A stretch of 61,095 nucleotides of DNA from Hyphococcus sp. (GCA_013002535.1 JABDJK010000103.1:1-61095), one strand, 5' to 3'; shown: positions 9,423-19,805, counted from the first letter of the stretch. Numbers and translations are program-made. Notes: generated by a model not told the origin, from the sequence alone.

Positions 9423-11720
9423 ATGGCAACGCAAAGCGAACAGATGGCGCAAGCAACCGGTGGAAACTTAAATTTCGTACTGATGGCGGCGTTCACGGCG
9501 TCTATTTTCATCAGCGCCAGCTTGCTTTTTGCAGTCCAGCCGATGTTCACTAAAATGGCGCTCCCTTTTCTAGGCGGGGCGCCGAATGTCTGGAACACTG
9601 CAATGGTGTTCTTCCAGGCGATGCTGCTCGGCGGTTACATCTATGCTCACATACTCTCGAAATATCTATCGTTGCCGCTACAGCTAGCAGTCCACATCGG
9701 CGTTCTCGCTTTTGGCCTGATCTTTTTGCCAATTGCGATATCGCCGGACGCAACGCCGGCAATGGAGTCACCTGCGTTGTGGCTAATCGGATTGTTTGCG
9801 GCATCGCTGGGCGCGCCGTTTTTCGCGTTGTCGGCGCAAGCGCCGTTGTTGCAGCGCTGGTTCTCTTATACCTCGCATCCTCATGCGCACGACCCGTACT
9901 TTATGTATGCGGCGAGCAATCTTGGCAGTTTGCTGGTGCTCTGCGCGTATCCGTTGGTGATTGAGCCAAGCATCGGTCTAACGGCGCAAAGCGCGTCATG
10001 GATGTATGGCTACATTATATTAATTGCATTTATTGCCGGCGCTGGATTGGTCGCGATTTTCAATTCCGACGGTCAAGCGAAAGCAAAGGAGATAGAAGAT
10101 CCCGAACAAGCCGAAGAAATTTCATGGAAACGCCGGCTGCAATGGGTGAGTATCGCATTCGTACCATCATCATTGATGCTGGGCGTTACTTCGCACCTTT
10201 CCGCCAATGTCGCTGCAGCGCCATTTATCTGGGTCGGGCCGCTCGCGCTTTACCTGCTGACATTCGTCTTTGCGTTCGCGAAAAAACCTGCGATCCGACC
10301 ACAGTTTATCGAGTGGATATTCCCGATCGCCGTGATTCTCGGCCTCATTTATATTTCACTACATGTGAAGCAATTTGCACTCGCGGTTGGCGCCACGTTG
10401 CTAATCTTTTTCGTGATTACACAGCATTGCCACAATAAGCTTGCGGCGCTGCGTCCATCAGTTTCGCGACTCACCGAATTTTATCTCGCCATGTCATTAG
10501 GTGGCGTACTCGGCGGCGCCTTTACTGCGCTGGCGGCGCCGGTCCTTTTCAATGACGTTTACGAATACCCGATGATGATTATTGCAAGTGTATTGACTGG
10601 CGCCGGCGCATTAACGTTCCGGTCACAATTGCCGCGCATCGCAATCGCAGTTTTTATTGGCATTGGTCCAATTCTACTGGCCGCATGGATTTTCAACCTC
10701 ATTGATCTCGGCGACAAAATTGCGTTGCCGATGTTGAATGTCGTTATCCTGGGCATTGGTTTTCTGCTATACCGGATGCGCAACGAGAAACTGGTTTTTG
10801 CTTCGGGCTTGTCCGGATTTGCAGTCGCTTTGTCGCTTGCATTTGCTGTTTTCAATGCCAGCGGGACAAAGGAAGTTCTATTCAAAGAACGCAGTTTCTT
10901 CGGCGTCATTCGCGTCGTCGAGCTTACCAAAGACTACGGCACTTTCAATACCTTCATTCACGGCGACACCACCCACAATATGCAATTGCGCGAAGAGGAT
11001 GTGCGGCGCGAGCCGCTCGCCTATTACAGTCGCGGCGGCCCCTTCGGGCAGACGATTGATGCATTGCGAGAAAATCGCGAAAGGAAACTAAATGTTGCGC
11101 TCATCGGTTTAGGCGCCGGCGCCATGGCTTGTTATGCCGAAGACGGTGAGGAGTGGACGTTTTACGAGATAGATCCGACCGTCGTTGATATGGCGCGTAA
11201 TGATCGCTTGTTCCGATACGTCAATGATTGTCAGCCAAACTCACCAATTAAAATTGGCGATGCGCGTCTGCAAATAGCGACCGAAAAAGATGCGTCATTT
11301 GATGCAATTTTTGTTGATGCATTTTCGTCGGATTCTATTCCGGCGCATTTGATTACGCGCGAGGCGCTAGCATTGTACCGTCAGAAACTAATTAGCGGCG
11401 GCGTTATTTTCTTCCACACTTCTAATCGCGTCGTGGACGTCACATCTGTCGCAGCAGCGATTGCCCATGATGCCGGCCTTAGCGCCCGCGGCATCTTTTA
11501 CTCGCCTACGGAAGACGATGAATTCTCGCCATTGCGATCGCCTACAAATGCTGTTCTCGTTGGCGAGGAAACAGTTTTAGCAGCGTTGCTGGAAGGCCGC
11601 GAAGGATGGGGCAGGGTCGAACCGCATCGATATATTGATGCATGGACCGATGACTATTCGCACATCATTGGCGCCATTGCCGCGGAATCCGATGGCGGTC
11701 CTAAAATTTTGAACGACTAG
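9423..11720 (+). CDS. fused MFS-like / spermidine synthase-like protein
   Basis: 765 residues. Roughly residues 1-490 are a polytopic membrane region with at least 10 hydrophobic helices; the first ends in the motif LLFAVQPMFTKMALPFLGG. Residues about 500-750 are a Rossmann methyltransferase-fold domain like spermidine synthase: NVALIGLGAGAMACYA (cofactor glycine loop), FYEIDPTVVDMA, and FDAIFVDAFSSDSIPAHL. Such fusions are common in proteobacteria. Most lack proven aminopropyltransferase activity and the substrate is unknown. It is convergent with pncC, overlapping by four bases. Confidence 0.9.
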   Translation: MATQSEQMAQATGGNLNFVLMAAFTASIFISASLLFAVQPMFTKMALPFLGGAPNVWNTAMVFFQAMLLGGYIYAHILSKYLSLPLQLAVHIGVLAFGLIFLPIAISPDATPAMESPALWLIGLFAASLGAPFFALSAQAPLLQRWFSYTSHPHAHDPYFMYAASNLGSLLVLCAYPLVIEPSIGLTAQSASWMYGYIILIAFIAGAGLVAIFNSDGQAKAKEIEDPEQAEEISWKRRLQWVSIAFVPSSLMLGVTSHLSANVAAAPFIWVGPLALYLLTFVFAFAKKPAIRPQFIEWIFPIAVILGLIYISLHVKQFALAVGATLLIFFVITQHCHNKLAALRPSVSRLTEFYLAMSLGGVLGGAFTALAAPVLFNDVYEYPMMIIASVLTGAGALTFRSQLPRIAIAVFIGIGPILLAAWIFNLIDLGDKIALPMLNVVILGIGFLLYRMRNEKLVFASGLSGFAVALSLAFAVFNASGTKEVLFKERSFFGVIRVVELTKDYGTFNTFIHGDTTHNMQLREEDVRREPLAYYSRGGPFGQTIDALRENRERKLNVALIGLGAGAMACYAEDGEEWTFYEIDPTVVDMARNDRLFRYVNDCQPNSPIKIGDARLQIATEKDASFDAIFVDAFSSDSIPAHLITREALALYRQKLISGGVIFFHTSNRVVDVTSVAAAIAHDAGLSARGIFYSPTEDDEFSPLRSPTNAVLVGEETVLAALLEGREGWGRVEPHRYIDAWTDDYSHIIGAIAAESDGGPKILND

Positions 11721-12205
11721 ATCAACTGCGACAAAAGCATTAACGCCGTTTCGGTTGCGCGAGATCTAACGAACTCGCGCGATCCTTCAGGAAAGTGGCG
11801 GATTTCCGTTTTTGTCTTGGCTGTTTTTGAAGCACTTCCAAAACACACCATGCCAACGGGTTTGCCTGGCATGCCGCCTCCAGGTCCGGCTATACCAGTT
11901 ACGGATACCGCTATATCAGCATTGGAGTGGGTGAGCGCCCCGTCTGCCATTGCTCGAGCAATTTCCGGACTGACGGCGCCATATTCCTCAAGGTCCTTGG
12001 CCGAAACGCCAAGCATTTTTGATTTTGCTTCGTAAGAATATGTTACGAAGCCACAATCGAATGCTTCAGACGATCCCGGAACGCTTGTAAGGGCGCCGCC
12101 AATCAATCCGCCGGTGCATGACTCGGCGACAGTGATCATTTTCCCGGCTTTAGCAGCGCTAGAAATTACGTCGTCGGCGAGGGCGTAAATGCGATATGAT
12201 AACAA
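11717..12205 (-). CDS. pncC: CinA C-terminal family, nicotinamide-nucleotide amidase
   Basis: Hydrolyses NMN to nicotinate mononucleotide and ammonia in pyridine-nucleotide salvage. Motifs are VAESCTGGLIGGALTSVPGS near residue 30 and VSVTGIAGPGGG near residue 105, both CinA-C hallmarks. I place the start at the TTG at 12205 (162 aa), directly after the ispDF stop, because GAGAGGA sits seven bases upstream; the frame is open further upstream but that would overlap ispDF. It is the downstream gene of the ispDF unit. Confidence 0.88.
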   Translation of the reverse strand: MLSYRIYALADDVISSAAKAGKMITVAESCTGGLIGGALTSVPGSSEAFDCGFVTYSYEAKSKMLGVSAKDLEEYGAVSPEIARAMADGALTHSNADIAVSVTGIAGPGGGMPGKPVGMVCFGSASKTAKTKTEIRHFPEGSREFVRSRATETALMLLSQLI

Positions 12206-12206
12206 T

Positions 12207-13400
12207 TCAGCGTCCTCTCGGAAGTGCAATCGTTGCGTTTGCGAGCGCAGCAATACCTTCGCGGCGGCCAGTGAAACCTAATTGTTCCGATGTTGTTGCT
12301 TTAACGGAAACGCTGTTCTCTTCAATTCTGAGTATTTTTGAGAGCGCTTCGCGCATGGCGCCGCGATGTGGTCCAATCTTTGGCGCCTCACAAATTAGCG
12401 TCACGTCGCAATGGGTGATCTCGCCGTTTTGGTCAGAAACGACGTCGCGGGCTTTCTCCAGAAATATGCGGCTGGGTGCGCCTTTCCATTGCGGATCAGA
12501 CGGCGGAAAATGATCGCCAATATCGCCGGCGCTGACGGCCCCGAATATGGCGTCGGTTAATGCGTGCATTCCGACATCAGCGTCAGAGTGGCCTTTCAGT
12601 TTAGCGCTATGGGGGATTTTGACACCGCAAATCACGACAGCGTTGCCATCTTCGAACGCGTGCACGTCAAATCCGATGCCGGTTCGATATTCCATTTGCG
12701 CGCTGGTGCGACTGAGAATTTTTTCCGCCATGCCAAAATCTTCCGCCTGGGTGATCTTCATATTATCGGGAGAACTTCGAACAAGTCGAATTGATAAACC
12801 AGCCGCTTCCGCTACCGCCGCGTCGTCGGTCAGCGCCTTACCTTCGGCGCGTCGGTGCGCAGCTAGAATTTTGTTGTACTTAAATCCCTGCGGTGTCTGT
12901 GCTCGCCAGATTGCGTCCCGCGGTATCGTTGCTTTTATAGTATCGCCAGCGCCAGCTTTCTTGATAGTATCATGAACCGGCAGGGCTGCTATGGCGCCGT
13001 CGTTTTCCGCTAGGGCGGCGACAATTTTTGCGATTGAATTGTAGTCAATGAACGGCCGCGCAGCGTCGTGAATCAAAACGGAGGAAGGGTTTTCGCTCGA
13101 CAAACTCTCCAGGCCGAGGCGAACGGAATCCTGCCGCTCGGCGCCGCCGTGAACTGGCGCCAGCAACTTGGGATGGTCGCGAATACCGGACATTGCGCTC
13201 TCATATTCATTGCCGTCATCGCGATGGATGATAATTCGGACAGCGTCGATATCTGGATGGTCGAGAAATGCCCTGGCGGTGCGCGCCAGGATTGGCTCGC
13301 CAGCCAGCAAGCGATATTGTTTCGGCCCGCCGGGCCCAGCGCGCGAACCGCGACCGGCGGCGACGATCACCGCAACTGTTTTTCCATTAACCATTGGCAT
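12207..13400 (-). CDS. ispDF: bifunctional IspD/IspF isoprenoid enzyme
   Basis: Fusion of 2-C-methyl-D-erythritol 4-phosphate cytidylyltransferase (IspD, residues about 1-230) and MECDP synthase (IspF, about 235-397), steps 3 and 5 of the MEP pathway. IspD signatures: VIVAAGRGSRAGPGGPKQY and VLIHDAARPF. IspF signatures: RTGIGFDVHAFEDG, GHSDADVGMHALTDAIFGA and GDIGDHFPPSD, with the metal-binding Asp/His residues. The fusion is typical of alphaproteobacteria. ATG codons at 13400 and 13394 are both possible and neither has a strong Shine-Dalgarno. It is divergent from dusB with 68 bp between. Confidence 0.97.
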   Translation of the reverse strand: MPMVNGKTVAVIVAAGRGSRAGPGGPKQYRLLAGEPILARTARAFLDHPDIDAVRIIIHRDDGNEYESAMSGIRDHPKLLAPVHGGAERQDSVRLGLESLSSENPSSVLIHDAARPFIDYNSIAKIVAALAENDGAIAALPVHDTIKKAGAGDTIKATIPRDAIWRAQTPQGFKYNKILAAHRRAEGKALTDDAAVAEAAGLSIRLVRSSPDNMKITQAEDFGMAEKILSRTSAQMEYRTGIGFDVHAFEDGNAVVICGVKIPHSAKLKGHSDADVGMHALTDAIFGAVSAGDIGDHFPPSDPQWKGAPSRIFLEKARDVVSDQNGEITHCDVTLICEAPKIGPHRGAMREALSKILRIEENSVSVKATTSEQLGFTGRREGIAALANATIALPRGR

Positions 13401-13468
13401 CCAGTTTTAATTGTAAGCCGTTGACTTACCGGGTAAACACGCGCGGCGCAAAGATTTAAAGGCGAAAA

Positions 13469-14479
13469 ATGTTTTCGATTGGCGATCATACGATTAGGAA
13501 CCGCGTGGTTCTCGCGCCCATGTCGGGTGTCAGCGATTTGCCATTTCGCCGCGCCGCTTACAATTGCGGCGCCGGACTCGTGGTTTCAGAAATGGTTGCG
13601 AGCGAGGAATTGGCGCGGGCGCGGCCTGACGTTGTCCGTCGCGCGACTGGCGATTTAGATTTGCGGCCTTTCGTGGTGCAGCTCGCCGGGCGCGAAGCAC
13701 GCTGGATGAACGAGGGTGCGCGTCTCGCAGACGAAGCTGGCGCCGATATTATTGATATCAATATGGGATGCCCGTCGCGACAGGTTACTGGCGCCCAATC
13801 CGGCTCTGCGCTGATGCGCGATCTCGATCATGCTGCATCTTTGATCGCGGCGACCATCAGCGGAACGAGCAAACCAGTCACGTTGAAAATGCGGTTGGGT
13901 TGGGATCATCACGCGCTGAATGCGCCGGAACTCGCGATGCGTGGAGAGGAACTGGGCGTAAAAGCGATCACTGTTCACGGCCGTACCCGAAACCAGTTTT
14001 TTAAGGGTTCGGCGGACTGGGCCGCAGTGCGTGCAACGAAGAATGTGATCAGCATACCGGTTATCGTTAACGGCGATATCATTGATGCGCCAAGCGCCCG
14101 CAAAGCGCTAAATCAATCCGGCGCTGACGGTGTCATGATTGGGCGGGCTGCCGTCGGGCGCCCTTGGCTTGCCGGCGCAATTGCCGATGCCTTGGAACAA
14201 GGCGGCGATGTGGCTGCGCCTACAATTGAACGGCAATGCGAAATCGCTGTCCAGCACTATCGCGAAATGATTGATCACTATGGCGAACCGCTTGGCGTCC
14301 GCATGGCTCGGAAACACCTGGCGGCTTACATAGATGCTGCGCCGGTAGAAATTGATCCGTGCGCTCGGCGCGCCTTTCGCGCCGCTATCTGTCAGTTAGC
14401 ATCGCCTATAAAGGTCGTTGATGCATTGAAGGCCATGTATGGCAGGGATTTTAATGCCGCCATGAAAGCCGCCGCATAG
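13469..14479 (+). CDS. dusB: tRNA-dihydrouridine synthase
   Basis: FMN enzyme reducing uridine to dihydrouridine in tRNA (NifR3 family). 336 residues. The opening [16 protein letters not shown] is the FMN-binding start, [19 protein letters not shown] contains the catalytic Cys near residue 105, and [13 protein letters not shown] and [15 protein letters not shown] are the phosphate-binding strands. In many alphaproteobacteria it heads nifR3-ntrB-ntrC-ntrY-ntrX. Here ntrY follows directly after 193 bp. Confidence 0.95.
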   Translation: MFSIGDHTIRNRVVLAPMSGVSDLPFRRAAYNCGAGLVVSEMVASEELARARPDVVRRATGDLDLRPFVVQLAGREARWMNEGARLADEAGADIIDINMGCPSRQVTGAQSGSALMRDLDHAASLIAATISGTSKPVTLKMRLGWDHHALNAPELAMRGEELGVKAITVHGRTRNQFFKGSADWAAVRATKNVISIPVIVNGDIIDAPSARKALNQSGADGVMIGRAAVGRPWLAGAIADALEQGGDVAAPTIERQCEIAVQHYREMIDHYGEPLGVRMARKHLAAYIDAAPVEIDPCARRAFRAAICQLASPIKVVDALKAMYGRDFNAAMKAAA

Positions 14480-14672
14480 GCCGAAGACTGTCTCAAATCG
14501 GCCCTGTCTCATTTTGGCAACATTTGTGTTGATTTTTTGCAACAATCGACGCAGCATCGGCGTGGTTTGGGGCTTGCAGGGGCGAGCCGGGACCGCTGGT
14601 GCTTATGGCTGCGCATTTGCGCTGACGCCGGGGGATTTGGAGTGGTTGAGAGGTCCCGTGGGACGGCAGTAG

Positions 14673-16961
14673 TTGGCGAATATAAATCAACATCAACAGT
14701 TTTCGGACGTGAAGCGGACTCGGTTTTTACCGAGCTGGGCGCGTTCAAACAAAACCGCTGCGATCGCGTTAGCGAGCGCAGCCGCCGTCGCATTTTTTAC
14801 AACCTGGTTTTTGATGTCGCCTTTGGTCGAGCGGGTCGATCGCACAATTCTTATGTGGATGGTGATTGGCAACGTGGTCATCGCTGCGGCGTTTGCGGGT
14901 TTGATCGGTATTCGCCTTTGGGACGTGCTGTCGGAGCGCAGGCACCAACTCGCCGGATCGCGAACGCATTTGCAGTTGGTAGTTCTATTCTCGGCGCTGG
15001 CTGTTGTGCCAGCCGTTATTGCATTTTTGTTTGCGTTTACGATTTTGCGCGCCAGTCTGAACGACGTTTTCAGCGAACGTGTTGAGAATTACCAAAACAC
15101 AGTTCGCGACCTGGCCAACGGACTGATCAATATCAATTCGGAATCTGCGGACCGCATGATTCGGGAAATCGCCTTTGATATTCGGCGTCAGGAAGAAGCT
15201 GAGATCGGGCTTGAACAGACGCCAATAAGTTTTCGCCGTTACATATATGCCCAAGCGCAGGTCCGCGGATTGTCTGCGCTTTATCTGCTAGATGGTGAAA
15301 TGAATATTCTCGTCGCTGCTGAGCTTGAACCCGCAGACTACAACTTTCCGTCTGCGGAACGCATGAACGCAATGCGAAACGCGGATGTCCCCGGCGGTCA
15401 GGCGAATTTTGGTGTTAACGACGATACAACTTTTGATGTTTTCCGAGCGGCATTGCCAATAGAGGAATATGGCGGCGGTTTCGTGATCGCCTATTATGCA
15501 ATTGATCCGCAGACGACGGCGCGAATATTTTCCGCGCGCGAAGTAGTTGAGGATTGGGAGGAGGCGGTCCTCGGCCGATCGCGCCTCGAAAGGACATTCC
15601 TTGCCGGTTATGTGGTTCTCGCGATCATAATCCTATTTGGCGCTATTTGGTTGGCGATCTGGGCAGCGACACGGATCGTCCAACCGATCAGTCGGCTTGT
15701 AAATATGTCGGAGCGCGTGTCCGGCGGCGATCTTGGCGCTCGCGTGGAAGTTTTCAGAGAAGACGGTGAACTGGGCGCCCTTGCGCGTTCAATGAACCAC
15801 ATGACTGCGCAGCTTCAATCACAGCGCGATGATCTGATAGATACCAATCGTCAATTTGATAATCGCCGGCGCTTTACGGAGGCAGTTCTGTCCGGCGTTT
15901 CGGCGGGCGTGATTGGTTTTGACGCAGAAGGTCGAATAACGATCGCCAACAAATCCGCAGCAGAGCTTATCGGCGAAGACACCGCGAAATTTGTTGGCAA
16001 TCGCATCGAAACGGTAATGCCGGAGTTATCCTCATTGATCGCCCGCGCCGCGTCATCGCCTTTTCCGGAAGTGGGCGACCAAATCGAGATGACCCGTCAT
16101 GGCCGGGCGCAAGTATTGAACGTTCGTATTGTGAAAGATGATCATGATGGTGAACAAAATTTTGTCGCGACTTTTGATGATATTACGCAATTGATTTCAG
16201 CACAGCGAAACGCTGCGTGGGGCGATGTCGCACGGCGCATTGCCCATGAAATTAAAAACCCATTGACGCCCATTCAATTGTCCGCCGAACGGTTGCGCAG
16301 AAAATATTTAAACGAAGTCACATCAACGCCGGAGATTTTCGACAAGTGTACAGACACGATAATTCGGCATGTCAGTGACATAGGGCGCATGGTTGACGAA
16401 TTCTCATCATTCGCGCGCATGCCCGCGCCAGTCATCGGCGTTGAGGATATTCGCGAGATCGTGAAAACAGCAATTTTTCCGCAGAAAGTTGCTTTCGCCG
16501 ATATTGTATTCGTAGTTGAAACGCCGGAGTACCCTGTACCGGTTGAATGTGATGGCAGGCTTATTGTTCAGGCGCTGTCAAATATATTGAAAAATGCAGG
16601 TGAGTCGATTTCCGCGCGGGTCGCTGACAATGACAACGGCGTTGGGGGCCAAGTCAAAGTCGTGGTCGGAGCTGATGCTTCAATGGCCAAAATTCAAGTT
16701 ATTGATAATGGCGTCGGATTGCCTGCCGCTGAGCGCCACCGTCTTGCAGAACCGTATATGACGACACGGACGAAAGGCACCGGCTTAGGGTTGGCGATTG
16801 TTAAAAAAGTCGTTGAAGAACATGGCGGTGCGCTTGAGTTCGCCGACAGTTACTTGCTCGGTGAAACAGGTGCTTGCGTCACCATAACTTTGCCGCGCGC
16901 AAGCGCCGCCGAAAACCCGGTTGAAGGTCCCGTTGCCGACCCCGCGACGGCTGCTGAATAA
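14673..16961 (+). CDS. ntrY: NtrY sensor histidine kinase
   Basis: Membrane sensor kinase of the NtrY/NtrX pair that links nitrogen, redox and envelope signals. 762 residues. Helices at about 28-48, 58-80 and 99-122 are followed by a periplasmic sensor region, a fourth helix near 313-335, HAMP, PAS (GVSAGVIGFDAEGRITIANK), HisKA with phospho-acceptor in RIAHEIKNPLTPIQLSAERL (His about 525), and HATPase with N-box LSNILKNAGESI and G-boxes VIDNGVGLP and GTGLGLAIVKKVVEEHGG. The frame opens just after a stop at 14670, so the first usable codon is the TTG at 14673. A GTG at 14709 is an alternative. The 193-bp gap upstream probably holds its promoter. Confidence 0.94.
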   Translation: MANINQHQQFSDVKRTRFLPSWARSNKTAAIALASAAAVAFFTTWFLMSPLVERVDRTILMWMVIGNVVIAAAFAGLIGIRLWDVLSERRHQLAGSRTHLQLVVLFSALAVVPAVIAFLFAFTILRASLNDVFSERVENYQNTVRDLANGLININSESADRMIREIAFDIRRQEEAEIGLEQTPISFRRYIYAQAQVRGLSALYLLDGEMNILVAAELEPADYNFPSAERMNAMRNADVPGGQANFGVNDDTTFDVFRAALPIEEYGGGFVIAYYAIDPQTTARIFSAREVVEDWEEAVLGRSRLERTFLAGYVVLAIIILFGAIWLAIWAATRIVQPISRLVNMSERVSGGDLGARVEVFREDGELGALARSMNHMTAQLQSQRDDLIDTNRQFDNRRRFTEAVLSGVSAGVIGFDAEGRITIANKSAAELIGEDTAKFVGNRIETVMPELSSLIARAASSPFPEVGDQIEMTRHGRAQVLNVRIVKDDHDGEQNFVATFDDITQLISAQRNAAWGDVARRIAHEIKNPLTPIQLSAERLRRKYLNEVTSTPEIFDKCTDTIIRHVSDIGRMVDEFSSFARMPAPVIGVEDIREIVKTAIFPQKVAFADIVFVVETPEYPVPVECDGRLIVQALSNILKNAGESISARVADNDNGVGGQVKVVVGADASMAKIQVIDNGVGLPAAERHRLAEPYMTTRTKGTGLGLAIVKKVVEEHGGALEFADSYLLGETGACVTITLPRASAAENPVEGPVADPATAAE

Positions 16962-16983
16962 GGAAACGAAGAAAGTAAACCAT

Positions 16984-18372
16984 ATGAGTATCGATATCCT
17001 TGTTGTTGATGATGAAGAAGATATCCGCGAGCTTGTTTCCGGCATATTAGAGGACGAAGGCTATGCGCCACGTACAGCCGCGCATTCTGATGCAGCGTTG
17101 GCGGCAATCCGAACCCGGTTGCCGGCGCTGGTTGTACTCGATGTGTGGTTGCAAAACTCAGCTTTAGACGGCATCGAAATTCTGGAGGAATTGAAAAAAC
17201 TTCACCCGGAATTGCCAGTCGTCATTATATCCGGACACGGAACGATTGAAACTGCGGTCGCAGCAATCAAAAAAGGCGCTTACGACTTCATTGAAAAGCC
17301 CTTCAACGCGGATAAATTGCTGCTTGTCGTGAACAGGGCGCTCGAGACTATGCGTTTGCGCCGTGAAAACACCGACCTTCGCGCGCGAAACACAGACAGC
17401 GGGCTCGTCGGTAGGTCAAATACAATTTCTGCCTTGCGCGGCGTCGTCGACCGTGTCGCCGTTGCCCGTTCTCGCGTATTGATCAGCGGCCCGCCTGGCA
17501 GCGGAAAAGAAGTCATCGCGCGCCTCATTCATAAAAAATCGCCGCGCGCCGAGGCGCCGTTTGTCGTCGCAAGCGCGGCGTCTATAGCGCCAGAACGTAT
17601 GGAAGAGGAGCTGTTCGGTACGGAAGGGCGGGGCGGATCACCGGAAATGATCGGCGTGATGGAGCGCGCTCATGGCGGCACGTTGATGTTCGACGAAATT
17701 GGCGACATGCCAATCGAAACGCAGGGGAAAATCCTGCGCGTTCTGGTCGACCAGCGGTTCAAACGCGTTGGCGGCGTTCAGCCAGTTGAAGTGGATGTGC
17801 GCATCGTCTCGACAACCTCGCGCGATTTGCTAGCGGATGCACAGCAAAATCAATTCCGAGAGGATTTGTTCCACCGACTAAATGTTGTCTCGATCATTGC
17901 GCCTGGCCTCGATGAACGGCGTGACGATATCCCGGAACTTTGCGAGAGCTTCATGGAGCAAATATCGCTGAATACGGGATTGCCGAAGCGCAAGTTTTCC
18001 GGGGAGGCGATGGCGGCTTTGCAGACTTACAATTGGCCGGGCAATATCCGTCAATTGCGCAACGTTATTGAACGCACTCAGATTCTGATGGGGCGCGACC
18101 CAGCGGATACAATCACATGTGAACATTTACCGTCAGAAGTTATGGACGCCGGATTGTCGATTCCGGCAGGTGACGGTTTGGAACAAATCATTGCGCTGCC
18201 GCTTCGCGAAGCGCGCGACAGATTTGAGCGTGAATACCTGATAACGCAAATAAATCGTTTTGGTGGAAATATATCGCGAACTGCGACATTTATCGGTATG
18301 GAGCGGTCTGCGCTTCACCGTAAGTTAAAGGCGCTGGGCGTAACTAGTCAGTCTAAAGCGGCGAGTGCCTAG
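16984..18372 (+). CDS. ntrX: NtrX response regulator
   Basis: Cognate regulator of NtrY: receiver domain (ILVVDDEEDIRE; phospho-Asp in VVLDVWL; KPF lysine), AAA+ ATPase (Walker A GPPGSGKE; LMFDEIGDMPIETQGK; RLNVVSI; GNIRQLRN) and a C-terminal Fis-type HTH (ISRTATFIGMERSALHRKLKAL). The segment where sigma-54 activators carry GAFTGA reads ELFGTEGRGGSPEMIG, so that contact loop is absent, as known for alphaproteobacterial NtrX; it should not work as a classical sigma-54 activator. The ATG at 16984 is chosen from the NtrX alignment, with AAGGAAACGAAG upstream. It lies 22 bp after ntrY. Confidence 0.95.
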   Translation: MSIDILVVDDEEDIRELVSGILEDEGYAPRTAAHSDAALAAIRTRLPALVVLDVWLQNSALDGIEILEELKKLHPELPVVIISGHGTIETAVAAIKKGAYDFIEKPFNADKLLLVVNRALETMRLRRENTDLRARNTDSGLVGRSNTISALRGVVDRVAVARSRVLISGPPGSGKEVIARLIHKKSPRAEAPFVVASAASIAPERMEEELFGTEGRGGSPEMIGVMERAHGGTLMFDEIGDMPIETQGKILRVLVDQRFKRVGGVQPVEVDVRIVSTTSRDLLADAQQNQFREDLFHRLNVVSIIAPGLDERRDDIPELCESFMEQISLNTGLPKRKFSGEAMAALQTYNWPGNIRQLRNVIERTQILMGRDPADTITCEHLPSEVMDAGLSIPAGDGLEQIIALPLREARDRFEREYLITQINRFGGNISRTATFIGMERSALHRKLKALGVTSQSKAASA

Positions 18373-18403
18373 GGCGTTCGCGAAATAATGAGATGACGTT
18401 GAT

Positions 18404-19777
18404 ATGCAGGTAATCGTTTGCGGCGCGGGTCGGGTCGGCGTCGGTATTGCGCGGCGCCTTGCTCGGGAAGAGAACGACGTCACCGTCATTGATCAATCAA
18501 AAGAATTGATCCGAACTGTCGCGGAACGACTGGATGTGCGCGGCGTCGTCGGCAATGGCGCTTATCCGGAAACGCTTGAGGAAGCCGGAGCGCGCGACGC
18601 GGACATGATCATAGCGGTCACCTATTCTGACGAGGTTAACATGATCTCCTGTCAGATTGCGCATACGTTGTTTGATGTACCAATCAAAATCGCGCGTGTG
18701 CGCGCGCAAGGTTACCTCGATCCGAAATACTCCGACCTTTATTCGCGCGAGCATTTGCCGATTGATGTGATTATTTCGCCGGAGCGGGAAGTCTCTGAAG
18801 CGATTATGCAGCGTATGACTACGCCCGGCGCATTTGAAGTGAAAGCGTTTGTCGATGGCCGCGTTTGGGCGGTCGGGGTCAAGCTTCGTGAAGACTGTCC
18901 GATCGTCAACACACCGCTTCGCCAGGTCGCGGAGCTTTTTCCAGACTTAAAAATTACGATCGTCGCTATCAAACGCGGAAATAAGATGTGGCGCGCCCAT
19001 GCTGAAGATCAGCTTGAAGGAAAAGATCAAATTTATTTCATCGCTGACCGCAATGACGTACACCGCGCGCTTGAGATTATGGGCGAGGCCGCACGACAGG
19101 CGCGGCGCGTCATAATTGTCGGTGGCGGCAATATTGGATTATTTGTCGCGAAAGGTCTCGAAAAGCTCGGATCCATGAAAATCCGGATGATCGAGCGCAA
19201 CCGCAAGCGAGCCGAGCTTGTTGCGGAAGAGCTGGAGCGCACAATCGTTCTGCAAGGCGACGGCCTCGACCGAACCGTTTTGCGCGAAGCTGGGGTCACC
19301 GAGGCGGAAACCGTAGTTGCCGTGACCGACAACGATCAAGTAAATATTCTGGCGTCGGTTGTCGCCAAGCGCGAGGGCGCCCGCCGTTCAATGGCGCTGA
19401 TCAACGATCAGGATTACGGACCGATTTCAGAATCCGTTGGCATTGACCGGTTTGTCGATCCGCGTGCAACGACGATTTCAACAATACTGCAACATGTTCG
19501 CCGTGGCCGCATCAAGGGCGTATATTCTCTATCTGATGGCGCAGCGGAATTAATTGATGCCGTCGCATTAGAAACTTCGCCTCTAATCAACAAGCCATTG
19601 CGTGAAGCGAAGTTGCCGGAAGGAGTTATGATCGGCGCTGTATATCGAGATGCTGAGGTGCTGATGCCAACTGGTGACACTATCATCAACGCTGGCGACC
19701 GCATTATTCTCATGTCGATGCGCGAGAACGTAAAAGACGTTGAGCAGATGTTCCGTGTCAGCATCGAATATTTCTAG
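18404..19777 (+). CDS. trkA: TrkA, potassium uptake NAD-binding subunit
   Basis: Cytoplasmic gating subunit of the Trk potassium system. 457 residues made of two tandem RCK units: Rossmann motifs VIVCGAGRVGVGIARRLA (residue 3) and VIIVGGGNIGLFVAKGL (near 235), each followed by a TrkA-C domain. Both glycine-rich loops are intact. It lies 31 bp after ntrX and 28 bp before the TrkH gene, matching the conserved alphaproteobacterial order ntrX-trkA. Confidence 0.96.
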   Translation: MQVIVCGAGRVGVGIARRLAREENDVTVIDQSKELIRTVAERLDVRGVVGNGAYPETLEEAGARDADMIIAVTYSDEVNMISCQIAHTLFDVPIKIARVRAQGYLDPKYSDLYSREHLPIDVIISPEREVSEAIMQRMTTPGAFEVKAFVDGRVWAVGVKLREDCPIVNTPLRQVAELFPDLKITIVAIKRGNKMWRAHAEDQLEGKDQIYFIADRNDVHRALEIMGEAARQARRVIIVGGGNIGLFVAKGLEKLGSMKIRMIERNRKRAELVAEELERTIVLQGDGLDRTVLREAGVTEAETVVAVTDNDQVNILASVVAKREGARRSMALINDQDYGPISESVGIDRFVDPRATTISTILQHVRRGRIKGVYSLSDGAAELIDAVALETSPLINKPLREAKLPEGVMIGAVYRDAEVLMPTGDTIINAGDRIILMSMRENVKDVEQMFRVSIEYF

Positions 19778-19805
19778 CGAATGATAAATATGAGAGCGGC
19801 TTAAA

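Noticed and set aside
14500-14560. Sigma-54 promoter before ntrY
   Set aside because: TGGCA and TTG are present but the spacing does not give the GG-N10-GC pattern.
14537-15085. 182-codon open frame overlapping ntrY
   Set aside because: It is in another frame over the ntrY start, has biased composition (Arg/Cys-rich) and no family motif; ntrY motifs cover the same bases.
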